Below, piece after piece: positions 1 through 7,390 of a stretch of DNA of 25,570 nt. The position numbers and the translations under genes are program-made. Where the stretch lies: positions 1 to 25,570 of the forward strand of contig CAZBGU010000010.1 in the NCBI GenBank assembly GCA_964491805.1. The letters are read 5' to 3'. The notes under the pieces were generated by a model that saw nothing but the letters and a program-made list of their open reading frames with translations, made no database searches and was not told the DNA's origin. Every line of letters starts with the position of its first letter. Within the stretch, counting starts at the first letter, position 1. This stretch comes from UBA11704 sp964491805 (GTDB taxonomy: Bacteria; Patescibacteriota; Minisyncoccia; Phycocordibacterales; UBA5272).

Positions 1-52
1 ACAAAAGAAAAACAAAAAATGCACAATTTGTGTAATGTATGTGAAGCGTCAC

Positions 53-105
53 TCCAGCTCCAGTTTTAGTATTAGAAATTTCTAAAAATTAAAACTGGCA
101 CTGGA
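53..105. repeat. Long imperfect inverted repeat (hairpin)
   Basis: The arms 53-68 and 90-105 are complementary over 16 bases with two central mismatches. The 21-base loop itself contains the palindrome AGAAATTTCT (74-83). No T-run follows on either strand, so it is not a classical intrinsic terminator. It may mark the 3' end of a gene to the left of the window. Confidence 0.6.
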
Positions 106-363
106 TAGCTTCGTATTTACTTGTCAAAGTGACTACAATTACTACGTACTGTTTATCAGTAAGAAGTAGGTCCTATTCTATAGGAAAGATAAAGCAAAGT
201 CAAGGAATTTATCCAGCTATTAGAGATTCACTCCTCGTGCACAGCCAAATGCCTCCATACAGATAATAATTACTTGGAAATACATGAAGCTAAAAGCTGC
301 CAGGCAAAGCCTAAAAGGCCTTATTATTTAACATACTTTATACACATCTTTCACAAAAATATA

Positions 364-372
364 TGATATACT
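364..372 (+). promoter_or_regulatory. Extended -10 promoter of cmk
   Basis: TGA-TATACT lies here, with 9 bases between the hexamer and the cmk ATG. Transcription starting about 7 bases after the hexamer would give a 5' end within a few bases of the start codon. No TTGACA-like -35 is evident. Confidence 0.6.
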
Positions 373-381
373 TGAGAGTAT

Positions 382-1083
382 ATGAGTATGAATCCCATTC
401 CAATTATTGCAATTGATGGGACATCTTCTTCCGGGAAAGGCACCATTGCCAGCCTCCTCGCAAAACGCCTTGGATATAACTACCTCAACTCTGGAGCACT
501 CTATCGCCTCTCAGCGCATCTAGCAATCATCAATAACATCGATATCAATGACCACTCTGAAGACAACTTGAATAAAGTTGTCTCATTTATTATCGAAGAA
601 AGCAAACATATACAGTTCGTCGAAAAACAAGTAATCTATCGCGATACTGATATTTGGCCAATACTCGCCTCCCAAGAAGCAGGCAACAACGCAGCAACTA
701 TTAGCTTCTATCCACCTCTTCGCTATGCAATTCGTGAATTCCAACGAGGAAGGATTCTGCTTCCTGGACTTGTTGCTGAAGGGCGTGATATGGGGACAGA
801 AGTATTCCCGGATGCACAGGTAAAGATCTACCTTGATGCTTCTGTAGAAGCAAGAGCGAGAAGACGCTTCAAGGAAGAAGAGCGTCGCAACTCCGGTAAG
901 ACATTTGAGATGCTTTGCGATGAGCTACGAAAGCGTGATGAAACAGACAAAGGGCATGCTGTTGGGGCGCTCAAACTTGCCGAAGATGCATTCTTTATCG
1001 ATACAAGTAACATGACTATCGATGAAGTCCTCGATGAGTGTCTTGAATGGTGCATAACAAAAGGTGTATCTGTTACCAGATAA
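382..1083 (+). CDS. cmk: (d)CMP kinase
   Basis: Cytidylate kinase phosphorylates CMP and dCMP with ATP in the cytoplasm, feeding CTP and dCTP pools. The 233-residue protein has the normal length for the family. It starts with a P-loop, GTSSSGKGT at residues 13-21, followed by the substrate-side segment NSGALYR. The family motif EGRDMGTEVFPDA and the Arg-rich lid region (EARARRRFKEEE) are also present. A second Met two codons downstream is an alternative start, but the upstream one fits the promoter spacing. It is a single-gene unit that converges on the Nudix gene, with about 60 bases between the two stops and no strong terminator hairpin there. Identification is confident; the start is slightly uncertain. 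Confidence 0.95.
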   Translation: MSMNPIPIIAIDGTSSSGKGTIASLLAKRLGYNYLNSGALYRLSAHLAIINNIDINDHSEDNLNKVVSFIIEESKHIQFVEKQVIYRDTDIWPILASQEAGNNAATISFYPPLRYAIREFQRGRILLPGLVAEGRDMGTEVFPDAQVKIYLDASVEARARRRFKEEERRNSGKTFEMLCDELRKRDETDKGHAVGALKLAEDAFFIDTSNMTIDEVLDECLEWCITKGVSVTR

Positions 1084-1145
1084 AGTGTTTATCAAGTATA
1101 TTTTAAACATGTGACCGACTTCAGACTAAGATACATTTCAAGTAT

Positions 1146-1679
1146 TCATTGAATGTACCCCAAAACCTCATCAAGCTCTTTTATTTCCGGTGAAACATCT
1201 TTCCCCTGAAGAGTAACTTGGTATACCTTTCTTTCACCTTGAAACAATTTCTCTAATAAAATCTTGTCTGCTGGCATCATATCGTTGTAAGGAATCTCGT
1301 GAGGTGCAAAAAAATGAGGTTCACCCATTTCGTTACTTTCCTTAGGATCACCCGTCCATGTGTCGAGAAAGAAGAACGACACATCCATGAACGGAGTAAC
1401 ACTATCATCTTTCTTGACGTAAAAATAAACACGTGACACAAGACAAAGACTCACGAGCACGGACTGTACCCCTGACTCATCCTGTAACTCACGTAGTGCA
1501 GTGTGGCAAATAGTAGCATCACTTCTCTCCATCTTGCCACCATACCCGTTATACATACCAAGGCTATATTCAATAGAACCATCGTCATGGTGAATCGCCT
1601 TTTTCTTTCTGGCAAGACATATTCTGCCGGCAGAATCTCTCAAAAAAACAACCGTTGCTTGTACTGAAGGTTTTTCCAT
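1146..1679 (-). CDS. Nudix hydrolase, MTH1/MutT-like
   Basis: Predicted nucleoside-diphosphate-linked hydrolase, possibly an 8-oxo-dGTP diphosphatase that sanitises nucleotides, or a related pyrophosphatase. The 177-residue protein carries a Nudix box at about residues 47-71 (NGYGGKMERSD followed by RELQDESGV). The RE and DE residues that bind metal are present. The box has one extra residue between its glycine and REL parts, and Asp where Glu is usual, so specificity cannot be read from it. The context NGYGGK resembles MTH1 (NGFGGK). No signal peptide is seen, so it is cytoplasmic. Upstream on its strand, CATACT at 1701-1696 is the best -10, giving a leader of roughly 10 bases. It lies downstream of dsbB on the same strand and may share its mRNA. 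Confidence 0.85.
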   Translation of the reverse strand: MEKPSVQATVVFLRDSAGRICLARKKKAIHHDDGSIEYSLGMYNGYGGKMERSDATICHTALRELQDESGVQSVLVSLCLVSRVYFYVKKDDSVTPFMDVSFFFLDTWTGDPKESNEMGEPHFFAPHEIPYNDMMPADKILLEKLFQGERKVYQVTLQGKDVSPEIKELDEVLGYIQ

Positions 1680-1711
1680 AATTGTTTAATCATGTAGTAT
1701 GGATAAATTAA

Positions 1712-2275
1712 TTACCGACCCTGCTTTGCAAGCACTGACGAGATAACAGTAAGTATAATCATGAACCCAAAGAGAACGAAAGACATGAGAGGAAATGTGA
1801 CAAAACCAAACTCTACAAAAGATGGCTTGGCACAATCAACCGCAAACGGTGCATCAGAACATGGCTTCATGAGATCGTAACCGATCTGAAGCATGTGATG
1901 GTACAGAGCAATAAGGGCTCCAATTATAGACAATACAGTTGTATACCGGAAAACAGTAGTATCCCTCTTGTACCAAGCGTAACCAATCATAAATAGCTGT
2001 GGGTACAAAAAAATTCTCTGGAACCAGCAAAGATCACACGGCACATACTTGAGAATTTCAGAATAAAAAAGTGACAGCCCTACACCGATAAATGTAAGCA
2101 TGAATGCAATCGAAAAAATGTTAGATGTAACAAATGGAGCAATAGGGCAAATCTTTTTATACACGATAAGATAAATGGCACGGAAAACGAACACGCCGAT
2201 AAACAGCAATCCAAAAATAGTAAGCACCGACAAATAATGATTAAGTGTTGTAGCGTATAGTGGGTGAGTATCCAT
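1712..2275 (-). CDS. dsbB: Disulfide bond formation protein B (DsbB/BdbC)
   Basis: Integral membrane quinone reductase that reoxidises a DsbA-type thiol oxidase on the outer face of the membrane. The 187-residue protein shows the first redox pair as C80-D-L-C83 in PCDLCWFQR, a hallmark of the family. The second pair, C139 and C148, lies in the loop after the third family helix. At least five hydrophobic segments are visible, including an extra N-terminal helix (about residues 14-38) beyond the four-helix core. No DsbA partner is present in the window. The Cys-rich exported proteins encoded further right are plausible clients. The extended -10 is 7 bases from the ATG, so a leaderless transcript is predicted. 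Confidence 0.9.
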   Translation of the reverse strand: MDTHPLYATTLNHYLSVLTIFGLLFIGVFVFRAIYLIVYKKICPIAPFVTSNIFSIAFMLTFIGVGLSLFYSEILKYVPCDLCWFQRIFLYPQLFMIGYAWYKRDTTVFRYTTVLSIIGALIALYHHMLQIGYDLMKPCSDAPFAVDCAKPSFVEFGFVTFPLMSFVLFGFMIILTVISSVLAKQGR

Positions 2276-2282
2276 ATAAAAA

Positions 2283-2291
2283 AGTATACCA
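2283..2291 (-). promoter_or_regulatory. Extended -10 promoter of dsbB
   Basis: On the minus strand TGG-TATACT is followed by 7 bases and the dsbB ATG. This places the expected transcription start at or next to the start codon. Confidence 0.65.
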
Positions 2292-2338
2292 TGCTAGGTA
2301 AGTTTGTAGCGTGTGGCGGGAAGTTTATTTGGAGTTAC

Positions 2339-2387
2339 ATGCAATACAAATGCGCGACACCAAAGGTGTCGCGCATTTGTATTGCAT
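2339..2387. terminator. Perfect 23-bp hairpin downstream of secF
   Basis: Arms 2339-2361 and 2365-2387 are perfectly complementary over 23 bases with a 3-base AAA loop. It sits between the secF stop and the dsbB promoter. Neither strand has a T-run after the stem, so termination without a U-tract, mRNA 3'-end protection, or a miniature mobile palindrome are all possible. Confidence 0.55.
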
Positions 2388-2427
2388 TAGCCACAAGCTA
2401 CAAGCTAACGGCTACTGACTGTCTTTT

Positions 2428-3321
2428 CTATTTCTTCTTCCCCGCCTTCTCCTTATCAACAAAATAAGTTAGAAGTGGTGAAGCAACGAAAATGGATGAA
2501 TATGTTCCAACAATCATACCAACAGTTAATGTGAGAGCAAAGAATTTTGTGGACTCAGGGCCAATAAAATACAAAGCAAGAAGTGACAGGATAACTGTAA
2601 CCGATGTATTAACTGAGCGAGTAAAGGTCTGGGCAAGACTTTCTCCGACAACAGTATCAAATAGACGCTTAGTGCCAAATGTCTTAAGATTCTCACGAAT
2701 TCTATCGAACACCACAATCTTGTCAGAAATAGTTACTGCCATAATAGTAAGGAGGGCGACCACAAAGAGTGTGTCTATCTCTGCTCCATACTTTGCAGAA
2801 AGGTACGCATAGATGCCTGTTGGAATAATAATATCGTGAATAATAGTTACCATTGCAACAACGCCATACTTCCATGAGGCAACAGGGACAGATACCTCAC
2901 GAAATGCAAAAGCAATAAACGAAAGAATCGCAATAGCAACAATTGCAATAGCAATCAATGCTTTCTTTGTCATTTCCTTACCCATGGTTGGACCAACAGT
3001 ATTCACTTGGGTCTCTACGTATGGATGAGCACTTTTATTCAGAAGTGTTGCAACAGCAGCACCTGTTTCTTCATATGTTTTCTGAGAAATGAATTTATAT
3101 GACTTTGACCCAATGACAAAAGCCTTGATATCCTTTTCTGCAAAAAGTGCAGTGTCAACATCTACTTTACCTGTTGAGCTTGCATATGATATTTCAAGGA
3201 CAGTGCCTCCGGTAAAATCAATCCCCTTCTTGATGCCAAAGTGCGTTACCAAAAAGAAGCTTGCCACAACCATCGCTACAGCGATTCCGATAAACATTGT
3301 TTTGTATTTGACGATAAACAT
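2428..3321 (-). CDS. secF: Protein translocase subunit SecF
   Basis: SecF works with SecD as an accessory of the SecYEG channel, using the proton gradient to pull exported proteins out. The 297-residue protein begins with a transmembrane helix (about 8-28). The family segment GIKKGIDFTGGTVLEISY follows, then an external domain and five more hydrophobic segments. The conserved DKIVVFDRIRE motif is in the second half. It ends in a Lys-rich tail (DKEKAGKKK). It follows secD on the same strand after 36 bases and is most likely co-transcribed; no Shine-Dalgarno precedes its ATG. A separate SecF and SecD arrangement is normal. Confidence 0.95.
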   Translation of the reverse strand: MFIVKYKTMFIGIAVAMVVASFFLVTHFGIKKGIDFTGGTVLEISYASSTGKVDVDTALFAEKDIKAFVIGSKSYKFISQKTYEETGAAVATLLNKSAHPYVETQVNTVGPTMGKEMTKKALIAIAIVAIAILSFIAFAFREVSVPVASWKYGVVAMVTIIHDIIIPTGIYAYLSAKYGAEIDTLFVVALLTIMAVTISDKIVVFDRIRENLKTFGTKRLFDTVVGESLAQTFTRSVNTSVTVILSLLALYFIGPESTKFFALTLTVGMIVGTYSSIFVASPLLTYFVDKEKAGKKK

Positions 3322-3357
3322 AGTGGTTAGTAGTTAATTAGGTAGTAAAGATAATTG

Positions 3358-4674
3358 CTAATTACTAAACCCAGAACCAAAAAGGAAGCGACCAACCTTC
3401 CCTGCCTTTTCAATAACAATTGCACGAAGAAATACTCGGGTAACAATTTGTGCGGAGAAGAGCGATACTACAGCACCAAGGAAAAATGTAAACGCAAACC
3501 CTTTTACAATTGATGTTCCGAACCAGAAAAGAATAACAGAAACAATGATAGCCGCAATATGTGAGTCACGAATAGAAGTCCACGCTCTCACAAAACCAGC
3601 TTCAACAGATTCTTTAAGATTCTTACCTTTAGCAATTTCTTCCTTCATGCGCTCGAAGGTAAGGACGTTAGCATCAACAGCAAGACCAAGCGAGATAATG
3701 AGACCTGCAATACCGGAAGAAGTGAGTGTCACAGGAATCAACTTGAAAATCATAAGCATAATAGCAAGATACGAAACCAGTGCAAGTGACGCCATGATAC
3801 CTGGCAAACGATACCACATAATCATGAATGCAACGATCAAGATCAAACCAACAACAGCAGAACGTGTTCCGGCTCCAATAGCTTTTTCTCCGAGAGCCGG
3901 CTCAACAACAGTCTTTCCAATAAGGGATATTGGAACAGGAAGAGCTCCTGAATTAAGACGTCCAACCATAGTACGAGCTTCTTCTACACTAAACGAACCT
4001 GTTATCACTGCTTTACCAAGAGTGATTTCCTCGTTAACAGTTGGAGATGAAATTGGTACACCATCTAAGAAAATAGCAACTTGCTTACCGATATTTTCTT
4101 TCGTTATTTTTGCAAAAAGTACTGCACCTGTATCATCAAATGTTAGCTCTACCATCGGACGATTTGTCGTTTTATCAAAAACAAGAGACGCTTTCTTTAA
4201 GTACGTACCTGTCAGTTCGGTCCTCTCGTAGTTGCCAATCATCTCATACATAGTGGATGATGCTGTCAAAGGTTTTGCGTCCTTCTTAAGGGTTTGGAAC
4301 TCAAGAACGGGTGTTTCACCAATAAGCTTTGCAGCTTGATCAATATCAGCAACACCCGGAAGTTCAACCACAAGACGCCATTCATTTGCAAGACGGCTAA
4401 ATGATGTTGTTACGGTTGGTTCACGAACACCAAAAAGGTTCACGCGCCGCTCTATTACATCACGGAGTGCGTCCACACTGTCCTGTACATTTGTTCCTTC
4501 AGGAAGAGCTTTGGTATCTACTGTATACGTAAGTGCTGCTCCTCCGGCAAGATCAAGACCTAGCACGAAGTCCTTTTTGAACTCACCGTTAAGAAGACTA
4601 TCCCCCTTCCATAGCCACCCACCAATAACTGCCACAATGATAATCAACCAAAATGCTTTAATTTTCTGCTTCAT
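3358..4674 (-). CDS. secD: Protein translocase subunit SecD
   Basis: SecD is the large partner of SecF in the Sec translocon motor. With the start chosen here (MKQKIKAFW) the protein has 438 residues. It has an N-terminal transmembrane helix at about 6-22, the hallmark LGLDLAGGAALTY at 38-50, and an external P1-like region with an RRVNLFGVREPTV segment. A C-terminal membrane half contains VDANVLTFERMKEE. The open frame extends 49 codons further upstream, but that extension has no family similarity and would place the promoter inside the gene. The chosen ATG lies 10 bases after an extended -10. It is the first gene of the secD-secF unit. Confidence 0.95.
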   Translation of the reverse strand: MKQKIKAFWLIIIVAVIGGWLWKGDSLLNGEFKKDFVLGLDLAGGAALTYTVDTKALPEGTNVQDSVDALRDVIERRVNLFGVREPTVTTSFSRLANEWRLVVELPGVADIDQAAKLIGETPVLEFQTLKKDAKPLTASSTMYEMIGNYERTELTGTYLKKASLVFDKTTNRPMVELTFDDTGAVLFAKITKENIGKQVAIFLDGVPISSPTVNEEITLGKAVITGSFSVEEARTMVGRLNSGALPVPISLIGKTVVEPALGEKAIGAGTRSAVVGLILIVAFMIMWYRLPGIMASLALVSYLAIMLMIFKLIPVTLTSSGIAGLIISLGLAVDANVLTFERMKEEIAKGKNLKESVEAGFVRAWTSIRDSHIAAIIVSVILFWFGTSIVKGFAFTFFLGAVVSLFSAQIVTRVFLRAIVIEKAGKVGRFLFGSGFSN

Positions 4675-4684
4675 AATACACGGG

Positions 4685-4693
4685 ATTCTACCA
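4685..4693 (-). promoter_or_regulatory. Extended -10 promoter of secD
   Basis: TGG-TAGAAT on the minus strand is separated by 10 bases from the chosen ATG of secD. The position supports that start over the longer open frame and predicts a leader of only a few bases. Confidence 0.6.
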
Positions 4694-4774
4694 TATTTAG
4701 AAAAACAAAGCACCAAGCCCCTGTATATCGACATTCTAAAAAACAATGTTGTAAAAAACAAAAAGATTGATTTT

Positions 4775-4783
4775 TGATACACT
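4775..4783 (+). promoter_or_regulatory. Extended -10 promoter of the AMMECR1-like gene
   Basis: TGA-TACACT is followed by 18 bases before the ATG at 4802, giving a predicted leader of about 11 bases. This is the longest leader among the native extended -10 promoters noted. An AAGG lies 12 bases before the ATG and is at best a weak ribosome site. Confidence 0.5.
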
Positions 4784-4801
4784 AATAAGGCACAAAATAC
4801 G

Positions 4802-6652
4802 ATGTTAAAAAAAATCATCACCCTAGCACAAGATTACATCGACATCCTGTTCATACAACAAAAGTTGACTTTTGATTCATGGCTAGAGTCACACAATTCT
4901 AAGGAAAAGCGATTTTACTACCTAGCGACACCATTTCTTGTAAATAAAAAAAACCTATCAGCAAACAAAAACTTAGCACCTTCTTTTGTTATAACAACAG
5001 AAAATGAAAAACTAGACATATTTAAAAAACTATCTGTACAGCACAGTGTTAGCGAGGAGGAGTGGCACTGTATATATGAACACCAGATATGGAATATCTA
5101 TGAAAAAAGCGGAAACTCCTGTATGTTTTCAAATCTCAATGAAGCACGTATGCTCTCCTACGCAAGAGAAGTAGCGACTCAGAAAATAACAAAAAGTAAA
5201 GCAAAAAAGAACATACACTCTGGTACGACACTATATCATGTCGATATTACATTATGGGTAAAAGGATCCTTACGGGGATCACAAATTGTCTATAACAAAT
5301 ATATATATCAAGGTATAGAAGAAGCAATGGGACACGCTCTGACCGATGAACGCTTTTCCCCTATAACAGAAGAAGAGCTTACGTTATTAAGAATAGAAAT
5401 TATCCTCATATCTACCCTACCTGTTCCGTTACCATTTTCTGACAAAAGAAAAAACGTAATACACCACACTAAGGCATATCACATAAATAGCGGAGAAAAA
5501 CAAGGGTGGTACCTACCTTCGGTACACAACTGTATCAATTTTCACTCTCTTGACCACATGGTGCATTCTCTTGTACACGAAAAACTTAGAGTGCCACTCT
5601 CAAGCAAGCTCTTAACCTCACTTGTTACACATGAGACAAGATCATATATTGAGTCTTACAATCATTCAAAAGCACTGTCGATGGACGGACCAATTGCATA
5701 CGAAAAGGCGGACAAAGAAAAAAGTGGATCCTTATTTATTACTAGATGTTTTTCGTACTTTACCGCTGTCCGACTTCAGTTTGGAAGTATACCAGCGATA
5801 CTAGATCCGTCATCGCTAAAGAAAAAAGATGATGTCGTCAGAAAAATGTTTTTTCTATATTCACTTCTTATCTCAAAAGATTTATACGAAACTATCGACC
5901 AATACCAAGAATGTCTTGAAGATGAAATTAATTCTTTCTTTCTATTATTTGAAGAAAAGCAACTTCATCAGATACCAACCATAGCTTTAGCGTATGCCTT
6001 TTTTGTTTCAAAAGAATTACAGAGCAAAAGTCTCCAAGAAAAAATACAAGCATATATACACACAAAAAAGACCGATAACGAAGATGTTATTACTCGTTCT
6101 TGGGTTGCAAAAATATACCACTGTCTTTTTATCGAAAGTGCAAACCCTCAGTATCTTTCTATTTACAAAGAAAGCGTTCTCTCGATCAAAAAAGAGTTCA
6201 TGCAAAAAATCAAAAGAAAAGAAGAAGTCGATCTGGTTCTCTACGCAGAACTCCCTCTCCTTCTTCACAAACTTTATGTTATTACAAAAAATAAGCAATA
6301 CAAGAAAAGTTCTGAGGAAATAACCTCACTATACCTTTGTTACCAAAATAACAATGGTGCATTTCCAATATCAACACACAATCATTACTATTATGTAAGA
6401 GGAACAAGCAAAATACTAGAAGTATTATCACAATTACCTTACACGGACAGCTCCTCAATAAGAAGAGCTCTTTCGTGGTGTTTACAGTTTCAGTACACAA
6501 TAGAAAATACTTTTCATATTACAGAAACCCATGTTCCTATTATTATTGGAGGTGTGCGGCATGACTACTACAATAGAGAAATATGGATTGACGCCACTAG
6601 TCACATTCTCCTTGCTCTCCATTATCAAAACCAACAGAGAGCACACAGCTAA
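4802..6652 (+). CDS. AMMECR1-like protein with C-terminal all-helical domain
   Basis: Function unknown. Residues about 113-262 of 616 read like an AMMECR1 domain: a YAREVATQKI helix, then VKGSLRGS (153-160) in place of the family's LRGC, then DERFSPITEEEL (182-193) followed by IEIILIS, and finally GWYLPSV (235-241), like the family's GLLLPQV. The family's conserved Cys is Ser here. The N-terminal 110 residues are unplaced. Residues about 270-616 look alpha-helical; their last part (GAFPIS...YVRGTSKILEVLSQL...EIWIDATSHILLAL) is reminiscent of alpha/alpha-toroid enzymes, but no metal or acid signature could be fixed. No signal peptide is seen. Its last codons overlap the stop of the convergent SagB gene by 4 bases, linking it physically to the YcaO/SagB pair. 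The domain call is by eye and moderate. Confidence 0.6.
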   Translation: MLKKIITLAQDYIDILFIQQKLTFDSWLESHNSKEKRFYYLATPFLVNKKNLSANKNLAPSFVITTENEKLDIFKKLSVQHSVSEEEWHCIYEHQIWNIYEKSGNSCMFSNLNEARMLSYAREVATQKITKSKAKKNIHSGTTLYHVDITLWVKGSLRGSQIVYNKYIYQGIEEAMGHALTDERFSPITEEELTLLRIEIILISTLPVPLPFSDKRKNVIHHTKAYHINSGEKQGWYLPSVHNCINFHSLDHMVHSLVHEKLRVPLSSKLLTSLVTHETRSYIESYNHSKALSMDGPIAYEKADKEKSGSLFITRCFSYFTAVRLQFGSIPAILDPSSLKKKDDVVRKMFFLYSLLISKDLYETIDQYQECLEDEINSFFLLFEEKQLHQIPTIALAYAFFVSKELQSKSLQEKIQAYIHTKKTDNEDVITRSWVAKIYHCLFIESANPQYLSIYKESVLSIKKEFMQKIKRKEEVDLVLYAELPLLLHKLYVITKNKQYKKSSEEITSLYLCYQNNNGAFPISTHNHYYYVRGTSKILEVLSQLPYTDSSSIRRALSWCLQFQYTIENTFHITETHVPIIIGGVRHDYYNREIWIDATSHILLALHYQNQQRAHS

Positions 6653-7380
6653 CCAAGAAATACACTATGTATAACAGACTCAAGTGATCCATCGATATCA
6701 AGCAAATCCTCGACTGTTGTATCAACAATGCCACCCATTTGAGCTGAATGAACACCACAAGCAGTTGCCGTAAGAGTAAGTGCGTGTGCCATACCCCCGG
6801 CTTCAAGAAGCGCAAAACGATACCCCCTTTCACCATATTTCTGTGTTACCGTTTCAAAAACACAACTAAATATAACAGCACATGCAGCATTTTTGGCAAA
6901 AGAAAAAAGAACCAATGTATCAAGCTTATTATCATCGAATGTACATGCCTTTATCAACCTCAACGTGTGATCAAACGATGTATAATGGTACACCCCAGAT
7001 GACATTGTTCCGATTGAGGTAAACACTAAAAGATAAACTTCCACAGGAAACAACCTTCCCGCACTTGGATACATTCTCTCTTCCTTATGAACTCCTTCCT
7101 CATTAAAATTTTTTGACCCGCATGAATAATAAAGAATAGAAGAAAGTTCTCCTATTGTTAGAACCGAAGTAAAAGAGCGACTTGTTGTACGACGAACAAC
7201 TACGTCTGATAATGGTTCTGCAATCTTCTGTGGTAAAGGCAAACAAAATACAGGAAATCTTTCATATATCTTTCCCGGAGAATCTTTCCATTCTTCTTTT
7301 TGTGATTCATGTTCAACATCAACAGAAAGGTCTTTCTCTGTTGTTTTAGAAACGTGGTGATATATGTGAAAAGATTTCAT
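6649..7380 (-). CDS. SagB/McbC-type FMN-dependent azoline dehydrogenase
   Basis: Family members oxidise thiazoline and oxazoline rings made by a YcaO cyclodehydratase to azoles, using FMN. The 243-residue protein matches the SagB nitroreductase-fold pattern: RRTTSRSF near 63-70, LSSILYYSCG at 79-88, YPSAGRLFPVEVYLL at 104-118, GVYHY at 129-133, KYGERGYRFALLEAG at 181-195 and a final DGSLESVIHSVFLG. K181-Y182 corresponds to the catalytic Lys-Tyr pair described for this family. The usual His after LLEAG is Gly here. The frame is open 59 codons further upstream, but that part overlaps the YcaO gene; the ATG at 7380 starts 10 bases after the YcaO stop. Co-transcription with YcaO is very likely. 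Confidence 0.88.
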   Translation of the reverse strand: MKSFHIYHHVSKTTEKDLSVDVEHESQKEEWKDSPGKIYERFPVFCLPLPQKIAEPLSDVVVRRTTSRSFTSVLTIGELSSILYYSCGSKNFNEEGVHKEERMYPSAGRLFPVEVYLLVFTSIGTMSSGVYHYTSFDHTLRLIKACTFDDNKLDTLVLFSFAKNAACAVIFSCVFETVTQKYGERGYRFALLEAGGMAHALTLTATACGVHSAQMGGIVDTTVEDLLDIDGSLESVIHSVFLG

Positions 7381-7390
7381 GGTTTTAATG

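Larger units (their letters stand above)
1..381. other. Intergenic region at window start
   Basis: No convincing coding region or RNA gene is seen here. It contains a long imperfect inverted repeat (53-105, listed separately), a small hairpin-like sequence around 172-187, and short GCC/GGC complementary segments around 297-325 followed by a T/A-rich stretch that could be a weak terminator. The cmk promoter occupies the right end. Confidence 0.5.

Noticed and set aside
4675..4821. 49-codon N-terminal extension of secD
   Set aside because: No SecD similarity, it would contain the extended -10 promoter, and the ATG at 4674 begins a normal SecD N-terminus.
5600..6652. LanC-like cyclase identity for the C-terminal helical domain of the AMMECR1-like protein
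   Set aside because: The Zn-binding Cys/Cys/His pattern (such as WCYG) of LanC is not present; only general alpha/alpha character can be claimed.
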